Part shown: piece by piece, positions 1 through 6,165 of the stretch
Layout of the letters: each line of letters opens with the position of its first letter
How positions within the stretch are numbered: position 1 is the stretch's first letter
Assembly (NCBI GenBank): GCA_023433685.1
Contig: JAEYUD010000026.1
Location: forward strand, 1 to 14,393
Direction: 5' to 3'
Origin: Bacteroidota bacterium
GTDB lineage: Bacteria; Bacteroidota; Ignavibacteria; Ignavibacteriales; Ignavibacteriaceae
Length of the DNA stretch: 14,393 bases
Translations under genes and position numbers: made by a program
Notes under the pieces: generated by a model
Database searches by the model: none
What the model was told of the DNA's origin: nothing
What the model saw: only the letters and a program-made list of their open reading frames with translations

Positions 1-171
1 CCCAACTACTCGGCGGTAATAAACCTCTTCTATCTTGAGGATATGAGTTGTGAGCAGATCGCCGGGGTTATGAACACAACGGTTCAGAATGTAAAGGTTC
101 TTCTGCACCGTTCGCGAACGGCATTAAAGAAATTGATTAAAGAAAATGATCTTGAGGATGAACTCAGATGA
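1..171 (+). CDS. ECF-type RNA polymerase sigma factor, C-terminal end (5' end outside window)
   Basis: Reading frame 1 is open from the first base and encodes 56 residues before TGA at 169-171. The peptide (NYSAVINLFYLEDMSCEQIAGVMN, cut here into NYSAVINLFYLED and MSCEQIAGVMN) is a typical sigma-70 region 4: a hydrophobic helix, then the helix-turn-helix with EQIAGVM and the recognition helix VQNVKVLLHRSRTALKKL. Region 4 binds the -35 promoter element, and proteins ending this way are extracytoplasmic-function sigma factors. The stop overlaps the start of the next gene as ATGA (168-171), so the two are probably translationally coupled. The next gene encodes a zinc-motif membrane protein, which fits a sigma/anti-sigma pair. 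Regions 2 and 3 lie outside the window, so the subfamily cannot be named. Confidence 0.88.
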   Translation, partial: PNYSAVINLFYLEDMSCEQIAGVMNTTVQNVKVLLHRSRTALKKLIKENDLEDELR

Positions 172-671
172 AACACTACGACAATGAATTTTTGAACAGA
201 ATGATCGACGGCGACACTTCAACTGCAGAAAAGAAAGAGTTCCTCGATCACAAGGCGGTTTGCCCGGAATGCGCCCGGGAATATGAATATTTGTTGAAAG
301 CGGATACAGCTTTCAGGCAGTTAAAGGTTTATACTGCTCCAGCCACGATCAACGCCATGGTGCTTAAGAAGATAGTAAAGACGGTGAAACCGGGAGAGGG
401 GAGCAAGAAGTTCTTCATCGGGATGCTTGTCGGGCTAACTTCAGTGCTGCTTCTGTTATTTGGATTTGCCCTTAGGGCAGGGGGTGATCAAACATCAGCG
501 GCCACGAGTGAAAAATTTTCATTAAAGATCGATCCATCATTTTTCACAGAGATCGCGAAGCCTTTCAGCGGTTTGAAATCATTCCTGAATCCGGAGTTCG
601 GCGGGGTGTTGCTCCTGCTTGTACTTTCAATCGCCACCTTCTTCTTTATCGAAAGGTTGAAAAAGAATTAA
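168..671 (+). CDS. membrane anti-sigma factor with zinc-finger (zf-HC2-like) domain
   Basis: The 167-residue protein has an N-terminal cytoplasmic domain with H28-x3-C32-x2-C35, the core of the zinc-associated anti-sigma (ZAS/zf-HC2) motif, preceded by the usual short helix (LNRMIDGDTSTAEKKEFLDH). Residues about 82-102 form one transmembrane segment and about 145-161 a second, with a periplasmic stretch of about 40 residues between them and a basic tail (ERLKKN). Known proteins of this type hold their ECF sigma factor at the membrane until an envelope signal releases it. The start ATG sits in an ATGA overlap with the sigma gene stop, with GAGG about 10 nt upstream. Many such proteins have one transmembrane segment; the second at the extreme C-terminus is less usual. 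The signal sensed cannot be read from the sequence. Confidence 0.8.
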   Translation: MKHYDNEFLNRMIDGDTSTAEKKEFLDHKAVCPECAREYEYLLKADTAFRQLKVYTAPATINAMVLKKIVKTVKPGEGSKKFFIGMLVGLTSVLLLLFGFALRAGGDQTSAATSEKFSLKIDPSFFTEIAKPFSGLKSFLNPEFGGVLLLLVLSIATFFFIERLKKN

Positions 672-679
672 AGCAATTT

Positions 680-771
680 GCGCTCCTTAGGAGTGCTATG
701 TAGATAGCAGGCATGTTGGTAGAAATACAACAAGGAGTGAAATCCTCCCCGTAGGGGTGGTATGTCGGTAG
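680..771 (+). repeat. left REP-like element, two or three hairpins, flanking the RAYT gene
   Basis: A first hairpin pairs GCGCTCC (680-686) with GGAGTGC (690-696) through one G-T pair. It overlaps a second, GCTAT-GTAG-ATAGC (695-708), whose loop is GTAG. After ATGTTGGTAGAAA comes a third hairpin (CTCCCC-GTA-GGGGTGG core, about 744-760) followed by ATGTCGGTAG, ending at 771. The stretch 740-768 is the exact reverse complement of 1277-1305, the first unit of the array on the other side of the transposase gene. The repeated 'hairpin, ATGTyGGTAG' layout suggests this is one or two units of a dispersed family. There is no T-run, so it does not look like a standard intrinsic terminator. Confidence 0.7.
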
Positions 772-773
772 TG

Positions 774-1223
774 TCAATCCTCCAAATCAATCCCATTATA
801 CCCGTAATATTTATAAAACCTCCGCTTTTCACCCATCGTACTCTCATTCAAATGGTGCTCCTGTTGATTTTGGATATATGCATGGATCTGTTTTAATTCG
901 GAACGGCCAATTGAAAATGCTCCATATCCCTCTTGCCATGCAAAATAACCCTGCGTAAATTTTTTATCATTAATGAACCTTGAGGAATTAATCTTTATAT
1001 CTCGTACCAGATCTGATAGACTTTGTATGGGGTGCATACCTACAAGAATATGAATATGATCCTCAACCCCGTTGATCTCCAGCATTTTATGTTTTTTGTT
1101 TTGGACTATGCCGGTGATGTATTTGAAAATCTCATCTCTAAAAGAGGATTTTAGAACTTTCTCTCTTTCCTTGACCGAGAAGACGATATGGATATAGTTC
1201 TGGGTGAATGTTGGTTCCTTCAT
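774..1223 (-). CDS. REP-associated Y1 transposase (IS200/IS605 TnpA-like, RAYT)
   Basis: The 149-residue protein belongs to the Y1 HUH single-strand endonuclease family. It shows the N-terminal strand YIHIVFSVK, the metal-binding HUH motif in EDHIHILV, the conserved SLSDLVRDIK helix, WQEGYGAFSIGRSEL, and the helix IHAYIQNQQEHH, whose Tyr is the expected nucleophile. The length is usual for IS200/REP transposases (about 140-170 residues) and the frame is intact. RAYTs are known to act on REP hairpins; here matching hairpins flank the gene in inverted orientation and the stop codon lies 2 nt from the left element. ATG at 1221-1223 is used; GTGAGA upstream is a weak ribosome site. There is no accessory tnpB nearby. 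The flanking repeats favour RAYT over plain IS200, but the two subfamilies are hard to separate by eye. Confidence 0.9.
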   Translation of the reverse strand: MKEPTFTQNYIHIVFSVKEREKVLKSSFRDEIFKYITGIVQNKKHKMLEINGVEDHIHILVGMHPIQSLSDLVRDIKINSSRFINDKKFTQGYFAWQEGYGAFSIGRSELKQIHAYIQNQQEHHLNESTMGEKRRFYKYYGYNGIDLED

Positions 1224-1258
1224 ACATATCTCACTTGATTCAAAAATTTAGGTTGTTT

Positions 1259-1266
1259 CAAATATA
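1259..1266 (-). promoter_or_regulatory. candidate -7 promoter box (TAnnTTTG) for the transposase gene
   Basis: On the minus strand the bases read TATATTTG, a full match to the Bacteroidota -7 consensus TAnnTTTG, about 35 nt upstream of the ATG. No TTTG -33 element is seen at the usual distance, because that position falls in the neighbouring hairpin repeat. It is a short motif in an AT-rich gap, so it could be chance. Confidence 0.3.
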
Positions 1267-1276
1267 CTTCATTCGG

Positions 1277-1496
1277 CCGACATACCACCCCTACGGGGAG
1301 GATTTGAATCATGATCTATTATCTACCGACATACCACCCCTACGGGGAGGATTTGAATTATGATCGTTTATCTACCGACATGCCACCCCTACGGGGAGGA
1401 TGTGAATTATGATCTTTTATCTACCGACATGCCACCCCTACGGGGAGGATTTGAATCATGATCGTTTATCTACCGACATACCACCCCTACGGGGAG
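1277..1496 (+). repeat. tandem array of five REP-like hairpins, 49-bp period
   Basis: Units begin with CCGACAT at 1277, 1326, 1375, 1424 and 1473, each exactly 49 bp apart; the fifth stops after the hairpin. Each unit holds the imperfect hairpin CC-A-CCCC-TAC-GGGG-A-GG (A/A mismatch inside the stem), then GGATTTGAAT or a one-base variant, then an AT-rich linker (C/TATGATC followed by T/G and A/T bases) and TCTA. Differences between units are single bases: ACATAC or ACATGC, ATTTG or ATGTG, CATGATC or TATGATC. The first copy has GGCCG where the others have CTACCG. The array lies upstream of the transposase gene and points opposite to the left element. Linkers are nearly identical, so this is not a CRISPR. 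Confidence 0.93.
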
Positions 1497-1503
1497 ATAA
1501 ACC

Positions 1504-1827
1504 CTACTCCACTTCGTTCAGTTCGGTGAAGACGGGGAGTTCTTTCGAGAGGGCGTGCAGTTTAACCGTGAATTTCTTGGTCTTGTCGTGTTTTTTGTAG
1601 AGATCGTAATCTTCGTCGGAAGCGAATGAGAGGAAGAGGAAAAACTTGTGAGGTTTCGCGGCGCTCGTCATTGATTTGAAGATGGTGAGACCTGGATGCT
1701 GATCTTTTACGGTTGCTGAAAACTGTGTGATCAGCTCGGAAGTGTAGAGGAGATTTCTGGGGTCAATTTCAAATGTAACGAGAATGTTCTTCTTGTAAAT
1801 ATCTTTATTTTGAACTGAAAAATACAT
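1504..1827 (-). CDS. small protein, probable ABM-like (dimeric alpha/beta barrel) fold
   Basis: The 107-residue soluble protein has no signal peptide or membrane segment. Its layout, a strand (ILVTFEID), a helix (SELITQFSATVKDQ), strands (GLTIFKSMTS and KFFLFLSFAS), then SDEDYDLYKKHDKTKKFTVKLHALSKEL and a final short strand, resembles antibiotic-biosynthesis-monooxygenase-like proteins. In that family a strand carrying a 'W/F-x-s' motif precedes 'H-x2-t-x2-F'. The family comprises small homodimers, many of unknown substrate, so no reaction can be assigned. The start is ATG at 1825-1827 with no clear ribosome site; no other early start is available. The stop lies 7 bp from the end of the hairpin array, which may therefore sit in its 3' untranslated region. 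It may instead be an unrelated ferredoxin-like fold. Confidence 0.7.
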   Translation of the reverse strand: MYFSVQNKDIYKKNILVTFEIDPRNLLYTSELITQFSATVKDQHPGLTIFKSMTSAAKPHKFFLFLSFASDEDYDLYKKHDKTKKFTVKLHALSKELPVFTELNEVE

Positions 1828-1910
1828 AAAACGAACGTAATACCGCTCTTATCCCTTGCCTGCGAATCAAAAAATCATTAAAGTTGAAGATATAAAAAAT
1901 GAATAACTTT

Positions 1911-1938
1911 TTGTGTTTCGACTTCACAATTGTATATT
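1911..1938 (+). promoter_or_regulatory. candidate promoter for the ferredoxin gene
   Basis: TTGTGT (1911-1916) and TATATT (1933-1938) are separated by 16 bp, resembling a primary-sigma promoter, about 48 nt before the ferredoxin ATG. The gap is AT-rich, so a chance match is quite possible. The ribosome site GGAG (1976-1979) lies 7 nt before the start codon. Confidence 0.3.
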
Positions 1939-1986
1939 AAGAGTTGAAATTCTGATTTACAAATTCGCAATAATTGGAGATAGTAT

Positions 1987-2319
1987 ATGGCAATAATGAT
2001 CACGAGCGACTGCATCAACTGTGGAGCATGCGAGCCTGAATGCCCCAACACCGCTATCTATGAAGGTGGAAGGGAATGGGAGCTCGCCGGTAAATCTTAC
2101 GGTGAAGGACAGGGTGCCCCATCCGGTGCTTCCGGATTCTTCTCTGGCGACTTCTATTACATAGTACCTGACAAATGTACTGAATGCAAAGGCTTCCATG
2201 ATGAACCACAGTGCGCTGCCGTATGTCCTGTTGACTGCTGCATCCCTGACCCGGCTCATGTGGAGACCGAGGAAGAGTTGCTGAAGAGAAAAGATTACCT
2301 GGACGAACTGGGAAGATAA
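1987..2319 (+). CDS. 2[4Fe-4S] ferredoxin, Chlorobium/Alvin-type with inter-cluster insert
   Basis: The 110-residue cytoplasmic protein carries two [4Fe-4S] motifs. The first is C9-x2-C12-x2-C15-x3-C19-P. The second, C64-x2-C67-x8-C76-x3-C80-P, has the extended x8 spacing of Alvin-type and green-sulfur-bacterial ferredoxins; PVDCCIPDP follows, also typical. Such proteins are low-potential one-electron carriers, for example for pyruvate:ferredoxin oxidoreductase. Between the clusters are 44 residues, including a Trp (EWEL) and a Gly/Ser-rich stretch (GEGQGAPSGASGFFSG), longer than in most short ferredoxins. ATG at 1987 has GGAG 7 nt upstream. The gene is monocistronic, with a hairpin terminator directly after it. 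The physiological partner is not shown by context. Confidence 0.93.
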   Translation: MAIMITSDCINCGACEPECPNTAIYEGGREWELAGKSYGEGQGAPSGASGFFSGDFYYIVPDKCTECKGFHDEPQCAAVCPVDCCIPDPAHVETEEELLKRKDYLDELGR

Positions 2320-2335
2320 TCTTTACAAGATATTT

Positions 2336-2390
2336 GATGCCTTTGCCGCCACCGTGCAGTTTTTGCGTGTGAGCAGAGGCATCATTTTTT
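2336..2390 (+). terminator. rho-independent terminator of the ferredoxin gene
   Basis: GATGCCTTTGC (2336-2346) pairs with GCAGAGGCATC (2373-2383) as an 11-bp stem with one G-T pair and a 26-nt loop; ATTTTTT follows (2384-2390). The T-run is only on the + strand side. The stop codon of the convergent flavoprotein gene (2382-2384) lies at the stem's right end. Confidence 0.7.
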
Positions 2391-3914
2391 ATATTTAAGC
2401 GGTTTAACCTTGATCTTTACGTTTTTTCGTGACTCCCTTTTCAAAAATCTGAAAAACTTGAAAAACGAAAAAGCCCCCATCACCATACCTGCTGATGCAA
2501 GACCTGACATTACGGAGCCAACAACCCCAGGCATAAAGAGATCGGCATCCGTCTCATAAACATTCCTCAAATTCCACCTGTTTTTCTTTACCGTTCCTGA
2601 TGCTTTCAGAGTGTCCGGCATGATCGTTCCGTATGGATTGAAGTGCCAGTCTTCTCCGGAAGTGGCGGGCATAATGTGTCTGATCGAGTTGATCGCTCCC
2701 GACACGTGAGGGATATCCCTCCGTATGAGCTGTTGAACATATTCTTTCAGCCCTTCTATCTCTTCCCGGGAGGCGAGGAACCGTGAAGTATCCTCACTAT
2801 TGATGAAGACCACAGCCATATACTTTTCCGGTGACTGCACACCGGTGTTTTTGTCAAACAAGGGATAAAGAGAGACGGCCTGGGGGATATCATCAGCGTC
2901 AGCAACGTTCTCCGGGAAGAGGCGGAACACCTCACCTTTGATATTTGTCTCCTGGATTTTGGAATCGAATTTTATTTCAAAAATAACGGGGTAGGGCAGA
3001 TGTCCATTCACAACCGGTTTTCCGGTAAATCCGGCTGCGTCGTCACCTTTTGTAACCAGATGCTGAAGCGCGCGTGTACCCAGCCCCCAGATTATATTTT
3101 TTCCCCGTAACTGAAGTTCAATGCCGTCATTTCCTTTAATATCGATGGATTTCACGGTTTTTCCCGATAATGTAATACCCGCTATTGATCCTTCAAACAA
3201 GGTTCCACCGGAAGTGGTGTATCCACCCGCAAGGCTTCGGTAAATGGCTTCCACTCCACCCGCGGGGGCGAAAGCCCCGTTTAAAAACTCCATCATGTTC
3301 ATTGAGTGGAAGATGAAGGCAGTTGCCTCGCGGCATGAAGCAAGGTTCTGCAGCTGTCCGGAAATTAAGGTTTTAAATTTTTTATCACCCGTTAACGATG
3401 TAAGATAACCTTCGAGAGATGAAGAAGAGTGTTTTCTTCCCGAAGCAAAAAACCTTTCAGACACACCGTGAAGCGGTTTTGGCAGAACATGCTTCATCAG
3501 GAAGTAGCTGGTATAGTTTGCCGCGTGCTGAATATCCCTGAAAATCAGATCGATATTGCCCTTTTCCTTGGGGAAGAGCTCTTTCAGAGAGTCCATGTAA
3601 TTAGCGAGATTATCGGAGAGATTCAGTTTTTTACCGGGATAGAAATGCCGCTCGTATATTGAGGGGAGCCTTTCCCACATAAGTTTACCACCGGTAACCC
3701 AATCTATCACCTTCCGGGCGGTCGACTCAATTTCCATCTGCCCGGTATATAGAGCAGGGATAAAGAGCTCAACCGGCACTTCACCCGGGTGAGCGCGTAC
3801 ACCGGTTACGAGAGCGGTTTTCTTTTTGAAGTATTTTTGCAGAACTGTCGCGGCAATGAACCCGGCCACTCCGCCGCCTGTTATTATAATATCGAACTTC
3901 CGGTTGGGGGTCAA
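2382..3914 (-). CDS. FAD-dependent oxidoreductase, phytoene desaturase/carotenoid isomerase/RetSat-like
   Basis: The 510-residue protein opens with a Rossmann dinucleotide motif (FDIIITGGGVAGFIAATVL, G13-G14-G15 and G18). It ends with the C-terminal FAD-contact region of the amine-oxidase/CrtI superfamily (YETDADLFMPGVVGSV, about 453-468, then SGLASAGMVMGAF). APAGGVEAIYRSLA, about halfway, matches the family's 'P-x-GG-x3-l-x2-L' motif. Length fits phytoene desaturases, carotenoid isomerases and retinol saturases (about 490-540). Substrate cannot be read; there are no carotenoid genes nearby. The start is TTG at 3912-3914: AGGAAG lies 7 nt upstream and no ATG precedes the Rossmann motif. The tail (FFKFFRFLKR, then Lys-rich) is amphipathic and could touch the membrane. 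It is divergent from the MBL gene, with a 74-77 bp shared gap. Confidence 0.82.
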   Translation of the reverse strand: MTPNRKFDIIITGGGVAGFIAATVLQKYFKKKTALVTGVRAHPGEVPVELFIPALYTGQMEIESTARKVIDWVTGGKLMWERLPSIYERHFYPGKKLNLSDNLANYMDSLKELFPKEKGNIDLIFRDIQHAANYTSYFLMKHVLPKPLHGVSERFFASGRKHSSSSLEGYLTSLTGDKKFKTLISGQLQNLASCREATAFIFHSMNMMEFLNGAFAPAGGVEAIYRSLAGGYTTSGGTLFEGSIAGITLSGKTVKSIDIKGNDGIELQLRGKNIIWGLGTRALQHLVTKGDDAAGFTGKPVVNGHLPYPVIFEIKFDSKIQETNIKGEVFRLFPENVADADDIPQAVSLYPLFDKNTGVQSPEKYMAVVFINSEDTSRFLASREEIEGLKEYVQQLIRRDIPHVSGAINSIRHIMPATSGEDWHFNPYGTIMPDTLKASGTVKKNRWNLRNVYETDADLFMPGVVGSVMSGLASAGMVMGAFSFFKFFRFLKRESRKNVKIKVKPLKYKK

Positions 3915-3921
3915 AATCCGG

Positions 3922-3927
3922 CTTCCT
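3922..3927 (-). promoter_or_regulatory. ribosome binding site supporting the TTG start of the flavoprotein gene
   Basis: On the minus strand AGGAAG stands 7 nt before TTG (3912-3914). Because the Rossmann motif begins only 8-12 codons in, this fixes the start at a TTG codon. Confidence 0.65.
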
Positions 3928-3958
3928 AAAAAATAATTAAAACGAAGTTCAATTTTAT

Positions 3959-3966
3959 TATTTTTG
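3959..3966 (+). promoter_or_regulatory. candidate -7 promoter box (TAnnTTTG) for the MBL-Rieske-queG-rlmN-SpoU operon
   Basis: TATTTTTG matches the Bacteroidota -7 consensus TAnnTTTG and would place transcription start about 15-20 nt before the first gene. No clear TTTG lies at -33, so support is partial. It is the only such box in the divergent gap on this strand. Confidence 0.35.
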
Positions 3967-3991
3967 CAGACAATTAAAACAAAGAAACGTG

Positions 3992-4837
3992 ATGGTATCA
4001 GGTAAATACAGCATAAAAGTTATCGAATCAGGATATTTCGCCCTTGATGGGGGGGCGATGTTCGGTATTATTCCGAAACCGCTTTGGGAGAAAACAAATC
4101 CACCCGATGGAATAAACAGGATAGCGATGGCCGCGCGCCTTCTTCTTCTTGAGTGGGATAACGAAAAACTCCTGATTGATACGGGTATGGGTGAAAAGTG
4201 GGATGAGAAATCACGGAGCATTTATGCCATTGATCCTGCGACCACGCTTGAAAAAAGTCTCGGTGCCGCGGGTGTAACACCTGATCAGATCACTCATGTT
4301 TTGCATACCCACCTCCACTTCGATCACGCCGGGGGATCGGTGAAAGAAGAGAACGGGAAACTTGTGCCTGCATTTCCGAACGCGAAATACCACGTAAGAA
4401 GGAAGAACTTCGAGTGGGGTGCAAACCCTTCGGATCGTGACAGGGGGAGTTATATCAAGCAGAATTTCATCCCCCTTATGGAGCATGGAGTGCTTCACCT
4501 GATTGAAAATGATGTCACTGAGTTCATGGATGGGATATCACTCCACGAGATCAACGGTCACACTTTCGGGCAGCAGGCAATCAAAATTTCTGACGGAACA
4601 AAAACCCTGTTCTTCTGTGCCGATCTTATACCGACTCATGCCCATGTGCCTCTTCCTTACATCATGGGTTATGATCTTCAGCCTTTGGTGACACTTCAGG
4701 AGAAAAAGGAAGTGCTGGCAATGGCAGCGGGTGAAGACTGGTCACTCGTGGTGCAGCACGACCCGGAGGTTGTTGCCGTGAAAGTCGAACGGACTGACAA
4801 GGGTTTCAAGGTCAGGGAAAAACTTTACCAACTTTAA
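3992..4837 (+). CDS. MBL-fold metallo-hydrolase
   Basis: This is a metallo-beta-lactamase-fold protein of about 281 residues. The zinc motif is H-x-H-x-D-H in HTHLHFDHAGG (near residues 107-112 from this start). It is followed by GHT with the third His (near 190), CADL with the bridging Asp (near 211), and QHDP with the last His (near 256). LLIDTGMG is the usual strand-loop before it. All expected ligands for a two-metal site are present. The overall form resembles lactonase/quorum-quenching-type and other small hydrolases; the substrate is unknown. ATG at 3992 is preceded directly by an in-frame GTG (3989) that could equally be the start; neither has a clear ribosome site. It is the first gene of the operon, with a Rieske gene 33 bp downstream. 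Confidence 0.88.
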   Translation: MVSGKYSIKVIESGYFALDGGAMFGIIPKPLWEKTNPPDGINRIAMAARLLLLEWDNEKLLIDTGMGEKWDEKSRSIYAIDPATTLEKSLGAAGVTPDQITHVLHTHLHFDHAGGSVKEENGKLVPAFPNAKYHVRRKNFEWGANPSDRDRGSYIKQNFIPLMEHGVLHLIENDVTEFMDGISLHEINGHTFGQQAIKISDGTKTLFFCADLIPTHAHVPLPYIMGYDLQPLVTLQEKKEVLAMAAGEDWSLVVQHDPEVVAVKVERTDKGFKVREKLYQL

Positions 4838-4859
4838 TTTCCGGCAGGCGGAACACCGG

Positions 4860-4865
4860 AAGGAG
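4860..4865 (+). promoter_or_regulatory. strong ribosome binding site of the Rieske gene, next to a small hairpin
   Basis: AAGGAG lies 5 nt before the ATG at 4871. Just upstream, TTCCGG (4839-4844) can pair with CCGGAA (4856-4861) around an 11-nt loop, so the stem's 3' edge covers the first two bases of the site. Confidence 0.6.
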
Positions 4866-4870
4866 CAGCA

Positions 4871-5206
4871 ATGAATGAGCCCACACAGAAAGTGTGCAAA
4901 TTAACCGAACTTCACGAAGGTGAGGGTAAAAGGTTCATCGTAAATGGTGAAGATATCGCGGTTTTCAAATCGGGTGATAACATTCATGCAATTGGAAATA
5001 TTTGTCCCCATCAGCACGCCGCGGCAATTTATACCGGTTTCATCGAGGAAGGGCATGTCTACTGTCCCATTCACGGGTGGAGGTTCGAGCTCGGGACCGG
5101 GAAGAAGGACTCCGGTGGGCGAGGACTGAGGGTATACCCCGTTGAAGTGAAAAACGGTAATGTCTTCGTTACCGTTGTGAGTGAAGAACCGCATTGGAAG
5201 TGGTAA
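4871..5206 (+). CDS. Rieske-type [2Fe-2S] ferredoxin-like protein
   Basis: The 111-residue soluble protein has the Rieske motif C45-P-H47-x17-C65-P-I-H68-G-W, whose two Cys and two His bind a [2Fe-2S] cluster. There is no signal peptide or transmembrane anchor, unlike the Rieske subunit of the bc complex. Its size matches stand-alone Rieske ferredoxins of the NirD/dioxygenase-ferredoxin type (about 100-110 residues). Such proteins pass single electrons to partner enzymes. It starts with ATG after a good AAGGAG, 33 bp after the MBL gene. Its last 13 nt overlap the proposed start of queG, itself an iron-sulfur, electron-requiring enzyme. A donor role to QueG is an attractive inference but is not shown; neither nitrite reductase nor a dioxygenase is present in the window. 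Confidence 0.92.
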   Translation: MNEPTQKVCKLTELHEGEGKRFIVNGEDIAVFKSGDNIHAIGNICPHQHAAAIYTGFIEEGHVYCPIHGWRFELGTGKKDSGGRGLRVYPVEVKNGNVFVTVVSEEPHWKW

Positions 5207-6165
5207 ACAACCGGAATACTGTTACAGAGCTGGCACGATCACTCGGTTTTGATCTGGTGGGGTTCGCGCCTGTTATCCCCCTCGAAAATGAAATTAACCT
5301 GCTTAAAGAATGGCTGGGGAGGGGTTACGCCGGTGGAATGGCATACCTTGAGAAAAACATTGATAAAAGGTACGATCCCCGAAACATACTCCCTTCTGCA
5401 GTCTCTGTTATATCTTTGGGGCTGAACTACTGGCAACCGGGTGAGTTTACCGAAGGGAAGGGGAAGGTTTCACGATATGCCTGGGGGCGTGACTATCACT
5501 TTATCCTTTGGGAACGGCTGAAAGTTTTTGAATCACAATTAAAGGAAGTGTTCCCGGGATGTGAGTCGATAAGCTATGTGGATACAGGACCGGTGATGGA
5601 TAAAGTCTGGGCGGTTCGCGCCGGAACCGGTTGGCAGGGTAAACACTCAAACGTTATCAACCGGCAGAACGGCAGCTGGTTTTTCATATCCAATCTCTTC
5701 ACTAACATTCAGTTTGAGTATGACGCCCCGATCTCGGATCATTGCGGCAGTTGCACGGCGTGTATTGATGCTTGCCCCACTTCCGCGATAGTTGAACCGT
5801 ACGTCGTGGATGGAAGCAAATGTATTTCATACCTTACGATCGAAAATAAAGGGGAAACCGGCGATGAGTTTGCAGGAAAAATGGATGACTGGATATTCGG
5901 GTGCGATATCTGTCAGGATGTATGTCCGTGGAACAATAAATTCAGCAAGCTGACAACTGAACCGGATTTCACCAACCCGGGGTTGGATGGCAAACTTAAC
6001 ATCGAATTTGATCTTGACCATTTTGAGAAAATGGAAAACAAAGAATTTAAAATGCTCTTCGCGGAGAGCCCCATACTCAGAAGCAAGCTGAAAGGGATGC
6101 GCCGCAATTCGGAATTTGTAAAAAGAAACAGAAATGACAACGGAAATAAAAAAAGTACCAATTAA
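5194..6165 (+). CDS. queG: epoxyqueuosine reductase QueG
   Basis: This 323-residue protein reduces epoxyqueuosine to queuosine, the last step of the tRNA wobble modification, using cobalamin and two [4Fe-4S] clusters. Seen in order: LARSLGFDLVGFAP at the N-terminus, RYAWGRDYH, YVDTGPVMDK with the putative catalytic Asp130, AGTGWQGKHSN, then C184-x2-C187-x2-C190-x3-C194-P and C210 with C237-x2-C240-x3-C244-P. All eight cluster cysteines are present. Length is near the lower end of the family (about 310-380). TTG at 5194 is taken as start, with GAAG about 8 nt upstream; GTG at 5200 is an alternative. Its start overlaps the Rieske gene by 13 nt and its end overlaps rlmN by 32 nt, so translation is likely coupled. 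The queuosine synthesis genes queA, queC-F and tgt are not in the window. Confidence 0.95.
   Translation: MEVVNNRNTVTELARSLGFDLVGFAPVIPLENEINLLKEWLGRGYAGGMAYLEKNIDKRYDPRNILPSAVSVISLGLNYWQPGEFTEGKGKVSRYAWGRDYHFILWERLKVFESQLKEVFPGCESISYVDTGPVMDKVWAVRAGTGWQGKHSNVINRQNGSWFFISNLFTNIQFEYDAPISDHCGSCTACIDACPTSAIVEPYVVDGSKCISYLTIENKGETGDEFAGKMDDWIFGCDICQDVCPWNNKFSKLTTEPDFTNPGLDGKLNIEFDLDHFEKMENKEFKMLFAESPILRSKLKGMRRNSEFVKRNRNDNGNKKSTN

Noticed and set aside
1277..1496. CRISPR-like array
   Set aside because: The period is regular, but the intervals between hairpins are almost identical, so there are no diverse spacers. No cas gene is nearby, and a REP transposase is.
774..1496. Complete IS200/IS605 element with tnpB
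   Set aside because: No tnpB-like gene is present, and the flanks are multi-copy inverted REP-like hairpins, which fits a RAYT better.
1409..1600. 63-residue open frame on the + strand
   Set aside because: It is made from the hairpin repeats and the antisense of the ABM-like gene; the peptide shows no protein-like pattern.
1957..2259. 100-residue open frame antisense to the ferredoxin gene
   Set aside because: It opposes the cysteine motifs of a clear ferredoxin gene and has no family resemblance.
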